Shown here: in pieces, positions 1 to 9,904 of the stretch | Numbering within the stretch: position 1 is the first letter of the stretch | Layout of the letters: every line of letters begins with the position of its first letter | The notes under the pieces: model-generated | Seen by the model: only the letters and a program-made list of their open reading frames with translations | What the model was told of the DNA's origin: nothing | Database searches by the model: none | Translations under genes and position numbers: made by a program | Assembly: GCA_963738835.1 (NCBI GenBank) | Contig: CAVTYH010000001.1 | Span: 1,178,001-1,242,000 of the forward strand | From: CAVTYH01 sp963738835 | GTDB taxonomy: Bacteria > Planctomycetota > Planctomycetia > Pirellulales > JADZDJ01 | Length of the DNA: 64,000 nt | Reading direction: 5' to 3'

Positions 1-1
1 A

Positions 2-1645
2 TTCTTCGTCCAGAGCAACCAACCCGACGCCGCTCGAGAAACACTAGCCAACATCGAGGCACACACTACGTTGCCCGCGGAACGAAAGGCACTCATTCTC
101 GGCCAAGGTTACGAAATGCTTGGCGATATGCAGGAGGCAGAGGCCCAGTATCGAAAAGTACCGAACGATCCGGGCTTGCAACAGCGATTGGCGGCGCTGT
201 TGCTACGTTCCAATAGCCCCCAGGCTGATGCAGCCCTGGAACAGGCGGAATCGTCGGCGACAGGGGGTGCTCAACGCCGCAAACTGGCCCTGCTGCTGTT
301 GTCGCGCGGCGATCGCAAATCGTTAGACAAAGCGCTCGAGTTGCTTCACCAGCCGAATGAGAATCCCCAGGAAGTGCCGCTGAACAATCGGATCCAGGCG
401 ATCGTCTTGATGCGTCGTGGCCGGGGGGATGATCTTCAGCAGGCGATTCAGCTGCTGACGGTGCTGGTGAATGACCCTCGACAAGTGCAGGCCGGTGATC
501 GGCTGCTCTTAGCAGGTCTCCTGGAGACCGACGGCAAAATCCAGCAGGCACGAGATCAATATCAGGCGCTGGCGGCGCTTCCAAATCCCGCGCCACCACA
601 TCTGGCGGCCTACGCCGACTTTTTGGTGCGCTCCGGCTATGCCCGCGACGCCGAAGTGTGGGTTAAACGGCTAGAAGAAGTTGCGCCGGGGAACTTCATT
701 GCTACCGCCGTGCTGCGCTCGTTGGTTGCATAGCCAAGACCGCAATCCGGAAATTGAAGCGCTCCTGGAGCCCGCTGCCCAGGAATTCCTTGGCAAGTTA
801 AAAAATAATGCGGAGCGAGCGCAAGCGGCCGTCAGCGTTGGCCAACTGTATACCAGCGTCGGTTTGAACAATCTTGCGATAAATTATTTTCGACGCGCTT
901 ATGCCGCTTCGCCAGAGCTTTATGGGCCTTTGGTCTCGGCGCTGGTGACGCAACGGCAAGTTAGCGAAGCGCTGGAAATCTGCCGTACCGTGTACCAGGC
1001 CAAACCGAGTGCTCAAGCGCGCCATAGCACTGGCCACCTCCCTGACGAGCAGTGCTGCTTCCGCCACGGAGATTAATCTCGCAGAGTCGTTTTTCGCAGA
1101 TGTGCAGCGGGCATACCCCGACGATGTCACTCTCTTGCTGGCGATGTCGGGAGTGCGTTACATCGAAGGAGACCTGGAAGCAGTGATTGCCCTGAGTAAG
1201 CGAATTCTAACGATCGATCCGCAAAATGTGTTAGCGCTGAATAACCTCAGTTCACTGCTGGCAGAGCAACCGGCCCACCAGGCCGAAGCAGCGGAACTGA
1301 TCAATCGGGCATTGGAAGAAGGGGGGCGGACTCCTACGCTGCTCGATACCAAAGCCATGATCGAGTTCCATCAAGGTCAAACCGAAGTCGCCGCCCAACT
1401 GTTAAGCGAGGCCGTCGCCAAGCCGGTGAAAGATGCGGCGGATTCGATTCCACTGTGCGGTTGTTTATCAGCGCTTACGGGACCAGGCGCGGGCTCGAGA
1501 AAACCTGTCGCTGGCGCGCTCGGCTGGTCTGAAGCCTGCGCTGCTCACGCCTTTAGAGCGACAACTACTGAACGAACTTGAGGTGTATCTCGGCGTGGAC
1601 GATAAGCCGCAAGGTAACAAACTGTCATCAGCAAAAAACCCATGA
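2..1645 (+). CDS. TPR-repeat protein, 5' partial, frameshifted
   Basis: Tetratricopeptide-type helical repeat protein, open to the left edge. Repeats rich in A/L/Y at TPR spacing run throughout (for example QLYTSVGLNNLAINYFRRAY and LALNNLSSLLAEQPAHQAEA). Coding potential moves between frames near 725-735, 1005-1015 and 1430-1450, and the repeat pattern continues across each step, so this is one gene with three indels. The last codons overlap the start of the next gene (ATGA at 1642-1645), which suggests translational coupling. By position, just before an EpsI-type gene, it resembles the large TPR proteins of PEP-CTERM/exosortase exopolysaccharide loci, which are thought to be periplasmic or outer-membrane scaffolds. 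That role is inferred; the N-terminus and any lipoprotein signal lie outside the window. Confidence 0.75.
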
Positions 1646-2316
1646 AAAGATACGGGCATGCACTCGTTGTTTTTTTGGCGGTGGGGATCACCTTGACCGC
1701 GGCCATTCTGCATGGCCGATGGACCAATCGGTGGGGAGTACCCAATGAAATGCCGGTGGCAGCCGACGTTGTGAAAACCCTGCCGCACGACTTTGGGCCT
1801 TGGCATCTCAAGGAAACGAAGGAACTGGAGCCGGCAGTACGCGGAATCCTGCAATGCGAAAATTACTCACAGGGCTACTACGTAAACCATGAAACCGGCG
1901 AACAAGTCATGTTAACCCTTTTGTTGGGACCACCCGGTCCCATGTCGGTCCATACTCCCGAGATTTGTTACTCGTCGGCCGACTATACGCCCCTGGCGGA
2001 TCGACAACGAGTCAATATTCAACCGGGAATCGCGGAAGATGCGGCGTGGATGGTGCAGTTTCATTCTGGTCATGAACTGCAGGGCGGTATCACGCGAGTC
2101 TATTACGCTTGGAACGATGGGTCGCATTGGAGCGCGCTTGACGAACCGCGAATTACTTTTGGCGGTCGGCCGTTTCTGTTCAAAGTCCAAATTCTAACGC
2201 AGCTCCCCGAAGCAGGGGCAACCGTCGTGGAAGATTCTGCGCGTACGATGCTGCGCGATTTTATTCCCATTTTTGCCCAACGTACAGCTTCGATTCAGGC
2301 TTCTGACAACCATTGA
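1642..2316 (+). CDS. epsI: EpsI-type exosortase-associated protein
   Basis: A 224-residue protein with an N-terminal membrane anchor (VVFLAVGITLTAAILHG) and the EpsI-family core. The core contains the His-Cys motif SVHTPEICYSSADYTP at about residues 93-108, matching the HxPExCY signature of exosortase-associated EpsI domains. EpsI stands alone or is fused to the C-terminus of exosortase; its biochemical role is unclear but it always occurs with exosortase and exopolysaccharide genes. The start overlaps the stop of the TPR gene. No exosortase is visible here, so it should lie just left of the window. The frame is intact. Confidence 0.85.
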   Translation: MKRYGHALVVFLAVGITLTAAILHGRWTNRWGVPNEMPVAADVVKTLPHDFGPWHLKETKELEPAVRGILQCENYSQGYYVNHETGEQVMLTLLLGPPGPMSVHTPEICYSSADYTPLADRQRVNIQPGIAEDAAWMVQFHSGHELQGGITRVYYAWNDGSHWSALDEPRITFGGRPFLFKVQILTQLPEAGATVVEDSARTMLRDFIPIFAQRTASIQASDNH

Positions 2317-2355
2317 TTGACGTCACGTATCGGTAATCAGTACCAGGAGATCAGC

Positions 2356-3351
2356 ATGTTAAATTCTACACAGGGCCAGGCGAAGCAACGGATCGCGGCC
2401 AGGACCATCAAGAAACCAACTCGAATCCAACCGGCTGTACGGGCCACTCCTGGTCGCTATTTCCGCTGGAAGAATGGGTTCGAACGATGCCTGGCCGCGG
2501 TGTTCTTGTTGCCCGGCTTATTGATTATCGCGGTGCTCGTACTCTTGGTTAAGATTACTTCGCCAGGACCGGCAATTTTTCGTCAGCTTCGCGTGGGCAG
2601 AAAAGGTCGGACCTTTTGGATGTATAAAATTCGCACGATGCGCAGCGACGCCGAAGCCGCGACAGGTCCCGTCTGGACGAGCGTCGGCGATCCACGCGTC
2701 ACTCCCCTGGGCCGCGTGCTGCGAAAACTGCATCTGGACGAATTCCCGCAATTGTTCAATGTCCTGAGAGGTGAAATGGCATTGATAGGTCCGCGTCCAG
2801 AAAGGCCAGAGTTTACCCAGCAGTTGGCCGTCAGAATCCCGGATTATTTAGAGCGATTAACCGTGCTGCCGGGCATTACCGGCCTGGCCCAAATCAACTT
2901 GCCGCCGGATACAGATTTGGACAGCGTTCGTCGCAAGTTAGTGCTCGATCTGGAGTACATTGCGACGGCCGGCTTCTTACTCGATTTACGAATGCTTTTA
3001 TGCACTGCTGTACGGCTCTTGGGAATTCACGGCGAGCCGGCGATGCGACTGTTTGCCCTCAAGCGGTATGTGCCTTTGCCAGCATCCAATGCAGAATCGC
3101 TCGATGGTTTCAATGGACTGCCACTTGCGCCCGCCAGCAGTCCTCTCGATGGCTTCAACGAAGACCAGGAGACAGCCGCGAATCACGTCGCTGTGACTTT
3201 GGATCAAAACAGTCACTCGCAGAATGGTCACTCTCAAAACGGCCACCTGCATAACGGCCATGCCAAGAATGGACATGGGACTGCAAGCGAGTTGAAAGAC
3301 GGCACTCTTCTTAGCGGCGCCGTCTCGTTGCGTTCCGACGACATTTCCTAG
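2356..3351 (+). CDS. Priming sugar transferase (undecaprenyl-phosphate sugar phosphotransferase type)
   Basis: Bacterial sugar transferase (PF02397 type), which moves a sugar-1-phosphate onto undecaprenyl phosphate to start repeat-unit assembly at the inner membrane. Visible are the hydrophobic anchor CLAAVFLLPGLLIIAVLVLL, the catalytic-core motif YKIRTMRSDAE, and the family signature LDEFPQLFNVLRGEMALIGP followed by RPERPEF. The start is the ATG at 2356, preceded by a good AGGAGA; a TTG at 2317 is also open but has no such site. It has the short single-anchor form without the large N-terminal membrane domain. After the core, about 95 residues form an unusual tail ending in a His/Asn/Gly pentapeptide repeat (separate entry). 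Confidence 0.9.
   Translation: MLNSTQGQAKQRIAARTIKKPTRIQPAVRATPGRYFRWKNGFERCLAAVFLLPGLLIIAVLVLLVKITSPGPAIFRQLRVGRKGRTFWMYKIRTMRSDAEAATGPVWTSVGDPRVTPLGRVLRKLHLDEFPQLFNVLRGEMALIGPRPERPEFTQQLAVRIPDYLERLTVLPGITGLAQINLPPDTDLDSVRRKLVLDLEYIATAGFLLDLRMLLCTAVRLLGIHGEPAMRLFALKRYVPLPASNAESLDGFNGLPLAPASSPLDGFNEDQETAANHVAVTLDQNSHSQNGHSQNGHLHNGHAKNGHGTASELKDGTLLSGAVSLRSDDIS
3208..3282 (+). repeat. Five 15-bp tandem repeats coding (N/S)GH-type pentapeptides
   Basis: Within the C-terminal tail of the sugar transferase, five consecutive 15-bp units encode NSHSQ, NGHSQ, NGHLH, NGHAK and NGHGT. The histidine is fixed at every fifth residue while third-codon positions vary, so the pattern is kept at protein level. 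Function unknown; metal binding or a flexible linker are guesses. Confidence 0.85.
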
Positions 3352-3387
3352 CCGTTGATTCATTCCGCGGGGCAACCTCTACTTTTC

Positions 3388-4290
3388 ATGGCTGATGCTG
3401 TTTCAACGACTGACCCTTCGCAGATGCCGCTGAACGCGTTTACCGTTGACGTTGAAGACTACTACCACGTCAGCGGATTCGAGCGGCAAATCCATCGCGA
3501 CAGCTGGATTGATTACGAGAGCCGCGTCGTTGCAAATACACACCGGTTGCTCGAGTTGCTGGATCGCCATGCTGTGAAAGCCACGTTCTTTGTATTGGGA
3601 TGGGTCGCGCACCGCTACCCGCAGTTAGTGCGCGATATTTACGCCGCGGACCACGAGATCGGCTCGCATAGTTTTTGGCACCGCTTGGTTTACGAGCAAA
3701 CCCCCAGTCAATTCCGTGCCGATCTTCGCGACTCTAAACAGGTTTTGGAAGACACCCTTGGCGCGGCCATCACGGCTTATCGAGCGCCCAGTTTCTCGAT
3801 TACCCGCCAGTCGCTCTGGGCTCTGGAAATATTGGCGGAAGAGGGCTTCCAATTCGGTTCCAGCATCTTTCCCGTGCATCATCACCGGTACGGCATCCCG
3901 GACGGCAAACCGCACATTCACGAGGTGCAAACCACTGCCGGCGCGCTGTGGGAGTTTCCGCCTGCGGTGTTCCGTTTCGCTGGATTCAATCTGCCGGTGT
4001 CGGGCGGCGGTTACTTCCGGTTGTATCCGGCGGCAGTCACCCAGAAGCTCTTGGCCTGGATCAATCGGCGGCTGCGGCGCCCCTTTGTATTTTACGTTCA
4101 TCCGTGGGAAGTGGACCCCGGTCAACCGCGGTTATGTGCCGGCTCGCGTGCGGGACGCTGGCGGCATTACGTCAATCTGCACTCGACCGAGCGCAAGTTG
4201 GAAGTTTTGTTGGAGCGATTCCGGTTCGGCACGCTAACCGAATCGATTGCCAGCGCATGCCGGGAAGCACCGGTCACGGTCTCGGCGTAA
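3388..4290 (+). CDS. Polysaccharide deacetylase, XrtA/PEP-CTERM type
   Basis: NodB-fold carbohydrate esterase with the DUF3473-type C-terminus typical of exosortase loci. It removes N- or O-acetyl groups from the polysaccharide. Motifs: FTVDVEDYYHVSGFE (first catalytic Asp pair), GSHSFWH (metal-binding His pair), AYRAPSFSIT (Arg loop) and FVFYVHPWEVDPGQPR (C-terminal His region). The ATG at 3388 gives about 300 residues; an upstream TTG at 3355 is possible. It directly follows the sugar transferase and is intact. Confidence 0.9.
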   Translation: MADAVSTTDPSQMPLNAFTVDVEDYYHVSGFERQIHRDSWIDYESRVVANTHRLLELLDRHAVKATFFVLGWVAHRYPQLVRDIYAADHEIGSHSFWHRLVYEQTPSQFRADLRDSKQVLEDTLGAAITAYRAPSFSITRQSLWALEILAEEGFQFGSSIFPVHHHRYGIPDGKPHIHEVQTTAGALWEFPPAVFRFAGFNLPVSGGGYFRLYPAAVTQKLLAWINRRLRRPFVFYVHPWEVDPGQPRLCAGSRAGRWRHYVNLHSTERKLEVLLERFRFGTLTESIASACREAPVTVSA

Positions 4291-4306
4291 AAATCAACCG
4301 CAAGAA

Positions 4307-5603
4307 ATGAACATCCGCGAGAGACTGCTGATGGCCGATGAGCCGGGCGATTCACCGGGTTCGCGCCGCCGAATTCTTTACCTGACGCACCGCGTGCCGT
4401 ATCCGCCGAATCGTGGCGACCGCATCCGGTCTTACCACACGCTGCGATTTCTGGCGAGTCGCTGCGATGTCGACCTGGCCTGCCTGGCCGACGAACCGGT
4501 TTCGGAAAACACTTTGCACACCTTGCAGTCCCTGTGTCGGCGTGTCGCCGTGTCTCCCCTCGCGAAGTGGAAACGCTGGGCACGTGCGGCAACTTCCCTG
4601 GCCCGGGGACGTTCGGCGACGGAAGGTCTGTTTTATTCGCCGGAATTGGCAGCCCGAGTGCATGCCTGGGCAATCGCCACTCGGTACGACGCGGTGATCG
4701 CCTTTTGCTCTAGTATGGCGCCGTATTTAGATGTTGCCGGGTTGCGCAATATTCCCGCAATCGTCGATCTTGTGGATGTCGATAGCCAAAAGTGGTTCGA
4801 TTATGCCGACCAGGCCCGTGGGCCGGCGCGGTGGTTGTTCCGCTGGGAAGGGCGCCGTGTCCGCAAGCTCGAGCAACAGTTGGCAAAAAGAGCACAAGCC
4901 CTGTTGGTCGTCAGCCCTGCCGAAGTCAATTTGCTTCGCCAGTTTTGTCCTGAAGCGCCGGTGCATGCGGTTCCCAATGGAGTGGATCTCGATTATTTCA
5001 GCCCAGCCCCGGACGACGCATCCGTCGTCGGATTCGAGTGCGTCTTCGTGGGCGCGCTCGATTATCGAGCCAATATCGATGGCCTCTGGTGGTTTTGCCA
5101 GGAAGTGTGGCCGCAAGTTCAGGCACGCTTCCCGGCGGCAGAATTCGTGATTGTCGGCCGGCGTCCAGTCCCCCAGGTGCAGCGACTTGCGCACGGCCCG
5201 GCATCAAAGTTATTGGCGATGTCCCCGAGTTCGCCCCTACCTGCGCGCCCGGCTGGTGGTTGTACCCCTGCGAATCGCTCGCGGCATCCAAAACAAGGTG
5301 CTGGAAGCCATGGCAGCTGGGAAGCCTGTCATCGCTTCATCGCAAGCGCTCGAAGGCTTAGACGTAATTCCTGGCGAGCACGCTTACCAGGCAGACGGGC
5401 CAGCGCAGTGGCTGACGCAGATCGCGGCGCTCTTCGAAGATGAGAACGAATGCCGCCGTCTGGCAGCAGTCGGACGCACATTTGTCTGTCAGCACCATTG
5501 CTGGAACAACTGCCTCCAAATTTTGTCCTGCCTAGTGGATGCAACACCCTTTCATAAATTGGAAATCCAACCTTGTCAGTTGACGCCGACCTGCTGCAAC
5601 TAG
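4307..5603 (+). CDS. GT4 glycosyltransferase, exosortase-associated (Stp1-like), frameshifted
   Basis: GT-B glycosyltransferase. The N-terminus ILYLTHRVPYPPNRGDRIRS is characteristic of the PEP-CTERM-associated sugar transferase group (TIGR03087 type). The donor-binding domain includes VPNGVDLDYFSP and NKVLEAMAAGKPVIAS. The gene passes through three frames: the first until about 5195, a second around 5190-5240 (PGIKVIGDVPEFAP), and a third from about 5240 to the stop at 5603. At least two indels are therefore needed to restore it. The ATG at 4307 is the likely start. It overlaps the start of the permease gene. Confidence 0.8.
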
Positions 5604-6497
5604 AGTCATCAGCCGAAAGTTCGCCATCGGCCATACCCCATCCGGTCGTCGCCGATGCTGATGCCGTTGGCCACTCCTCTGTCACTGTTATTGAAGCCCG
5701 CCCGGGTTGGAAGTTTCTCGACCTGCGCGAAATGTGGCGCTATCGGGAATTGCTCTATTTTCTGGTCTGGCGCGATGTCAAGGTCCGCTACAAGCAGACG
5801 GTGCTCGGCGCATTGTGGGCCATTCTTCAGCCGGTGGCGACGATGGTCGTGTTCAGCCTGTTCTTCGGCCGCTTGGCGCAAATGCCAACCGGCAGTGTGC
5901 CCTATCCGCTGTTCGTGTTTGCCGGTTTGCTGCCCTGGACGTTTTTCTCCAACGCAATAACCGGCGCCGGCGGCAGCGTCGTGGGCAATCAAAATCTGGT
6001 CACCAAAGTCTACTTTCCGCGCCTCTTCATTCCCCTGGGCACCATCGGCGCCGGCGTGGTCGATTTTGCAATTGCCTTTGGTGTGTTGATAATCTATGAT
6101 GCTCGGCTATGGTGTAATGCCCGGCCCCCGGATGCTGCTGGTGCCGCTGCTCACGCTCGACCTGATTGCGGCCACCCTCGGGGTCGGCGTGCTGCTCTCG
6201 GCACTGACGGTTGCCTATCGCGATTTCCGGCACGTGGTGCCGTTCATGGTGCAATTGTGGATGTTCGCCACGCCCAGCATTTACATGCGCACCGATTCGT
6301 TTCTTAGCCCCCGTTGGAATGCTGTTTTGCCGTTGAATCCGGTGTTCGGCATCATCACCAATTTTCGCGCGGCCACGCTGGGCGAACCGCTCGATTGGTA
6401 CGCGCTGGGCGTTTCCACCGCGGTTGCGCTGTTGTTTTTATTCATCGGCTGTTTGTACTTCCGCCGCGTCGAACGCGGCTTTGCCGACATTATTTAG
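5573..6497 (+). CDS. wzm: ABC-2 polysaccharide export permease (Wzm-like), frameshifted
   Basis: Inner-membrane subunit of an ABC transporter for polysaccharide or O-antigen export. Typical features are LLYFLVWRDVKVRYKQTVLG and ALWAILQPVATMVVFSLFFG near the N-terminus, then PLFVFAGLLPWTFFSNA, and in the second half the conserved AYRDFRHVVPFMVQLWMFAT plus LNPVFGIITNFR. The reading frame shifts once near 6095-6110 (IIYDARLW to MMLGYGVMPGP). The best start in frame is a TTG at 5573. Its ATPase partner at 9575 is badly damaged, so export by this pair is doubtful if the frame breaks are real. Confidence 0.85.
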
Positions 6498-6541
6498 GTG
6501 CTTTCGAAGTTGCTGTCCGCGAGTTTGATGATTTAAAGGCC

Positions 6542-7355
6542 ATGCTGCTTTCGATCTACACCTACGTCAAGAACGGCTTGTACTACGATTTTCACGTCGC
6601 AGAGATGCTGCGGCATCACCTCCCATTGGCTGACGAAATTGTTGTCAACGAAGGTTACTCTACCGACGGCACCTACGAAGCCATTTCAAAGATCGATCCC
6701 AAAATTCGCGTCACGCGCAGATCATTGGGAAAAACCTGGCAACAGCTTCCAGTGGTACACCGTTCTCAAAAATGCCGCTCGCCTTCAGTGTCGTGGCCAG
6801 TGGTGTCTGCACTTAGATGCCGACGAGTTCGTGCCGGAATGGGAGTTTGAGGCCCTGCGAAACTTCCTGGTCGCGTGCAACGAGCAAATACTTCCGCTGC
6901 GCGTCATCGATTTTTACGCCAATTACAAAGTCTATATTACGCAGCCCATTTGCTGGCGCAAGATGATTCTGCACCGCAACATTCCGGAAGTCGAATTCTG
7001 GGGCGACGGCGCCAATGTCAAGCTGCAAAATCAACCGTTCGATTGGGGCCAACTGCCGCTGCAATTCACCGTGCACCATTTTGGCAGCGTGCGCCATGCC
7101 GCGCGCCTGCGCGAAAAGTGGCACATCCAGGGAAAAATGTACGGCAAGGGCAGAAGACTGAAAGTGCCCAAGTTTGCCTTCAATCTCTTTCCGTATAAGT
7201 GGATCAACGAAGACTGCGCTGAAAAACTCGCAATTTACGACGGGCCCTTCATCCAGGCCGTCCGCGAAAACCCCGATGAATTCGTCCGCGATAATTTCGC
7301 CGTCCTCAAGCACTTACAACAAAAGGCTGAAACCGCCGCGGCAACCACGGCCTAG
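6542..7355 (+). CDS. GT2-family glycosyltransferase, frameshifted
   Basis: GT-A glycosyltransferase. The N-terminus LLSIYTYVKNGLYYDFHVAE leads to ADEIVVNEGYSTDGTYE (nucleotide-binding region) and to the catalytic DxD segment WCLHLDADEFVPEWE. The remainder continues to 7355 with aromatic-rich acceptor-domain sequence. One frame change lies near 6735-6750 (GKTWQQ to NSFQWYTVLKNAARLQ). It sits between the exporter permease and the ligase, consistent with repeat-unit assembly; sugar specificity cannot be read. Confidence 0.8.
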
Positions 7356-7373
7356 CCGTCCGCGGTCGATCCC

Positions 7374-8680
7374 ATGAAGGGACTGATCTTCACTTATGCT
7401 CTCACCTACGGCGGCGCGGCGGTGTCGCTCTTCAATCCGTTCATCGGGTTGCTCATCTACATCTGCTTTGCACTTCTTCGTCCCGAAGCGCTCTGGTCTT
7501 GGGCGGTGCAGCCGGGTAACTACAGCCGCATCGTCGCCTTGGCTCTGCTCGCCGGTTGGGCGCTGGCGGGTTTTGGCGATTGGAATTTCGGCCGCAGCCT
7601 GCGCCGTAGTGTACGCGCTGCTGGGCTTTATGATCTGGATGATTGCCAGCGCCGCCGCGGCGCAAGATCAGACCGTCGCCTGGCAAGACGTCGAAGAGAA
7701 GCTCAAAATCGTGCTGCCGTGCCTGGTGGGCTTCACCATCATCAAGTCCACCACGCAGCTTAAGCAACTGGCCTGGGTCATTATGCTCAGCCAGGGCTTC
7801 GTGGCCTATGAAGCCAATATGTCGTATCTGGCCGGCAACAACTGGGTCAAAGAATACGGTTTCGGCGGCATGGATAACAACTGCCTCGCCATCGCCATGA
7901 CCTGCACCACAGGCTTCGCCTTCTTTTTGGGCCTGGCAGAACAATCGTGGTGGCGCCGCTGGTTGGCGTTTGTGGCCGCCGGCCTCATGGCTCATACCGT
8001 GCTCATCACCAACTCGCGCGGCGGTATGTTGGGGCTCGGGCTCACCGCTGTCGTTACATTCGTCTTGATCCGCAAGAAGCCCGTCTATTATGCGTACTTT
8101 CTGTTGGCCCTGGTCGTCGGGCTACGGCTGGCGGGGCCATCGGTGTGGGAGCGATTTAACACCAGCTTTGCCGAAGAAGGGCAGCGAGATTATTCCTCGG
8201 AAAGCCGTCTTGACCTCTGGAGCACTTGCCTGGGCGTCATGTCGAACAATCCGCTGCTGGGCGTTGGCCCGCATCATTTTCCCATCTACGCCCAGCAGTA
8301 CGGATACACCCGAGGCAAAGAGGCCCATTCGCTGTGGCTGCAACTGGGGGCGGAAATCGGTGTTCCCGGCCTGGCCTTGCTGCTGGCCTTTTACCTCATC
8401 GCCATGTGGCGGCTGTGGCGCCTGGCACGGCAGTTGGACGATCTGGCCCCCGGGGTGGCCGATAGTTGCCGCATGGTTATTGCTTCGCTGGTCGGTTTTA
8501 TGGTGTCGGCGCAGTTCGTCACGCTCACCGGTTTGGAAGTGCCCTACTATGTCTGTCTGGTGGGCCGGATATCTGAAGCTTAGCGATTCCATCTTCGCCG
8601 AGGCCCACGCTGCCGAGGCAATCGACTTGTCGCCGCCGCAGCCACCCCTGGGTGCTTTCGCCGCCCCTCAACCCGTTTAA
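7374..8680 (+). CDS. O-antigen ligase/polymerase-like membrane protein, exosortase-associated, frameshifted
   Basis: Polytopic membrane protein of the Wzy_C/O-antigen ligase superfamily, close in style to the putative O-glycosylation ligase of exosortase loci (TIGR03097 type). The start MKGLIFTYALTYGGAAVSLF, the segment QGFVAYEANMSYLAG and the periplasmic-loop motif NPLLGVGPHHFPIYA with TRGKEAHSLWLQLGAEIG support this. There are about ten hydrophobic segments. Frame changes lie near 7600 and near 8565; the second restores a tail reading LKLSDSIFAEAHAAEA to the stop at 8680. It would polymerise repeat units or attach glycan to lipid or protein on the outer face of the inner membrane. Confidence 0.8.
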
Positions 8681-8699
8681 CTGCACTGCCTACCGCCGT

Positions 8700-9545
8700 A
8701 TGCTCACGCAATTGCTTAAGTCGTCATTACCCTCTCGGGTGTGCAAGCAACTCGCAGTGCTCCGTGGCCTTTCCAGCTACTCGTTTACCGAGGCGGTCGC
8801 TCTGCCGGCGGTGGTCAGGCCATTTTCCATCGGGAGCGTCCTATTTCCGTTTTTGCGGTGTCGCGAGCCAGGCTTCGAACGAACGGCAATTTGGCTGAAC
8901 GACTCGCGCTTTCCCATTGCGCTTCGCAAAGGCACAAGCGACTTCGAAGTATTCCGCCATGTGTTCTTATCTCAGCAATACCACTCGCTATGTCACGGCG
9001 ATCCTCGAGTAATTGTCGATGCCGGCGCCAATATCGGCTTGACAAGTCTGTATTTTTTGCATCGCTATCCCAAAGCGCGGGTCATTGCCCTTGAACCCGA
9101 TCCGGAAAATTACGAATTGGCTGAATTGAATTTGCGGCCCTTCAAAGATCGTTGTGAACTTTTAAACGCAGCACTCTGGTCGCACGACACCATGCTGGCG
9201 CTGGAGCGCGGGAAATTCCGCGATGGCCGGCACTGGGCCAGCCAGGTAGTGCCCGTCAATGGGAAATCAGAAATTGCTGTGCCTGCCTACTCGGTAACCA
9301 GCCTGATGAACCGCTACAACCTCCGACATCTCGACATTCTCAAAATCGACATCGAAGGAGCAGAGAGCGTCGTCTTCGGCGATGGCGAGACAGATTTTCT
9401 GCGTCGCACAGCCAACTGCGCCGTAGAGTGCCACGATGCCAAAGCTAGCGATATCTTTCGCAAAGCGGCCTTGGAACACGGCTGCACGCTAGTCAGAGAT
9501 GGCGAATTAACCATTGCCGAAAACCCAGCGTTCAGTAACCACTGA
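8700..9545 (+). CDS. FkbM-family methyltransferase
   Basis: SAM-dependent methyltransferase of the FkbM type, 281 residues from the ATG at 8700. Motif I is VIVDAGANIGLTSLYF at about residues 104-119, the acidic loop is VIALEPDPENYELAELN, and the family-specific LDILKIDIEGAESVVF is present. FkbM enzymes O-methylate sugars in exopolysaccharide clusters. The gene follows the ligase directly. The frame is intact. Confidence 0.88.
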   Translation: MLTQLLKSSLPSRVCKQLAVLRGLSSYSFTEAVALPAVVRPFSIGSVLFPFLRCREPGFERTAIWLNDSRFPIALRKGTSDFEVFRHVFLSQQYHSLCHGDPRVIVDAGANIGLTSLYFLHRYPKARVIALEPDPENYELAELNLRPFKDRCELLNAALWSHDTMLALERGKFRDGRHWASQVVPVNGKSEIAVPAYSVTSLMNRYNLRHLDILKIDIEGAESVVFGDGETDFLRRTANCAVECHDAKASDIFRKAALEHGCTLVRDGELTIAENPAFSNH

Positions 9546-9754
9546 GCATCACAACCAGACTCTATCCTGCCGTCATGCAACCTGCCGTTCGGATTGAAAA
9601 TCTCTCGAAGCTGTACCACATTGGCGCCCGCCAGCACGGTGGCTACCGCACGCTGCGCGAATCGCTGATGGATGCGGCAGCCGCCCCCTGGCGGCGTCTG
9701 AAAGACATCCGCAATCATTCCCGCCTTCCGCCGCCCGAGCAGAACGGCCACGCC

Positions 9755-9819
9755 GGGGACGGTCCCGATTTTGCGCAGTCCGCAGCACAACATGGCGCCC
9801 AGCAAAATGGGACGGGCAC
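9755..9819. repeat. Palindromic REP/MITE-like element, copy 1, inside wzt
   Basis: Imperfect inverted repeat. The left arm is GGGGACGGTCCCGATTTTGC and the right arm is GCAAAATGGGACGGGCACC, around an unpaired centre of about 25 bp. It is translated in frame as part of the ATPase (DGPDFAQSAAQHGAQQNGTG). It resembles the second copy 35 bp downstream. Confidence 0.75.
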
Positions 9820-9853
9820 CATCGCCGCGATGGTCCCCCTCGCTCCCCACACC

Positions 9854-9904
9854 GGGGACTGTCCCGATTTTGCCAAGTCTGCGCAGCAAAATGGGACTGT
9901 CCCC
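9854..9904. repeat. Palindromic REP/MITE-like element, copy 2, inside wzt
   Basis: The left arm GGGGACTGTCCCGATTTTGC and the right arm GCAAAATGGGACTGTCCCC are near-perfect inverted repeats around a short centre. It is read through in frame (GDCPDFAKSAQQNGTVP) just before the Walker A region. Sequences of this GGGGAC-GTCCC type are dispersed repetitive elements in several bacteria; which family this belongs to cannot be decided here. Confidence 0.8.

Noticed and set aside
4725..5195. Long minus-strand open frame (155 codons)
   Set aside because: Shadow of the GT4 gene on the plus strand; no family motif.
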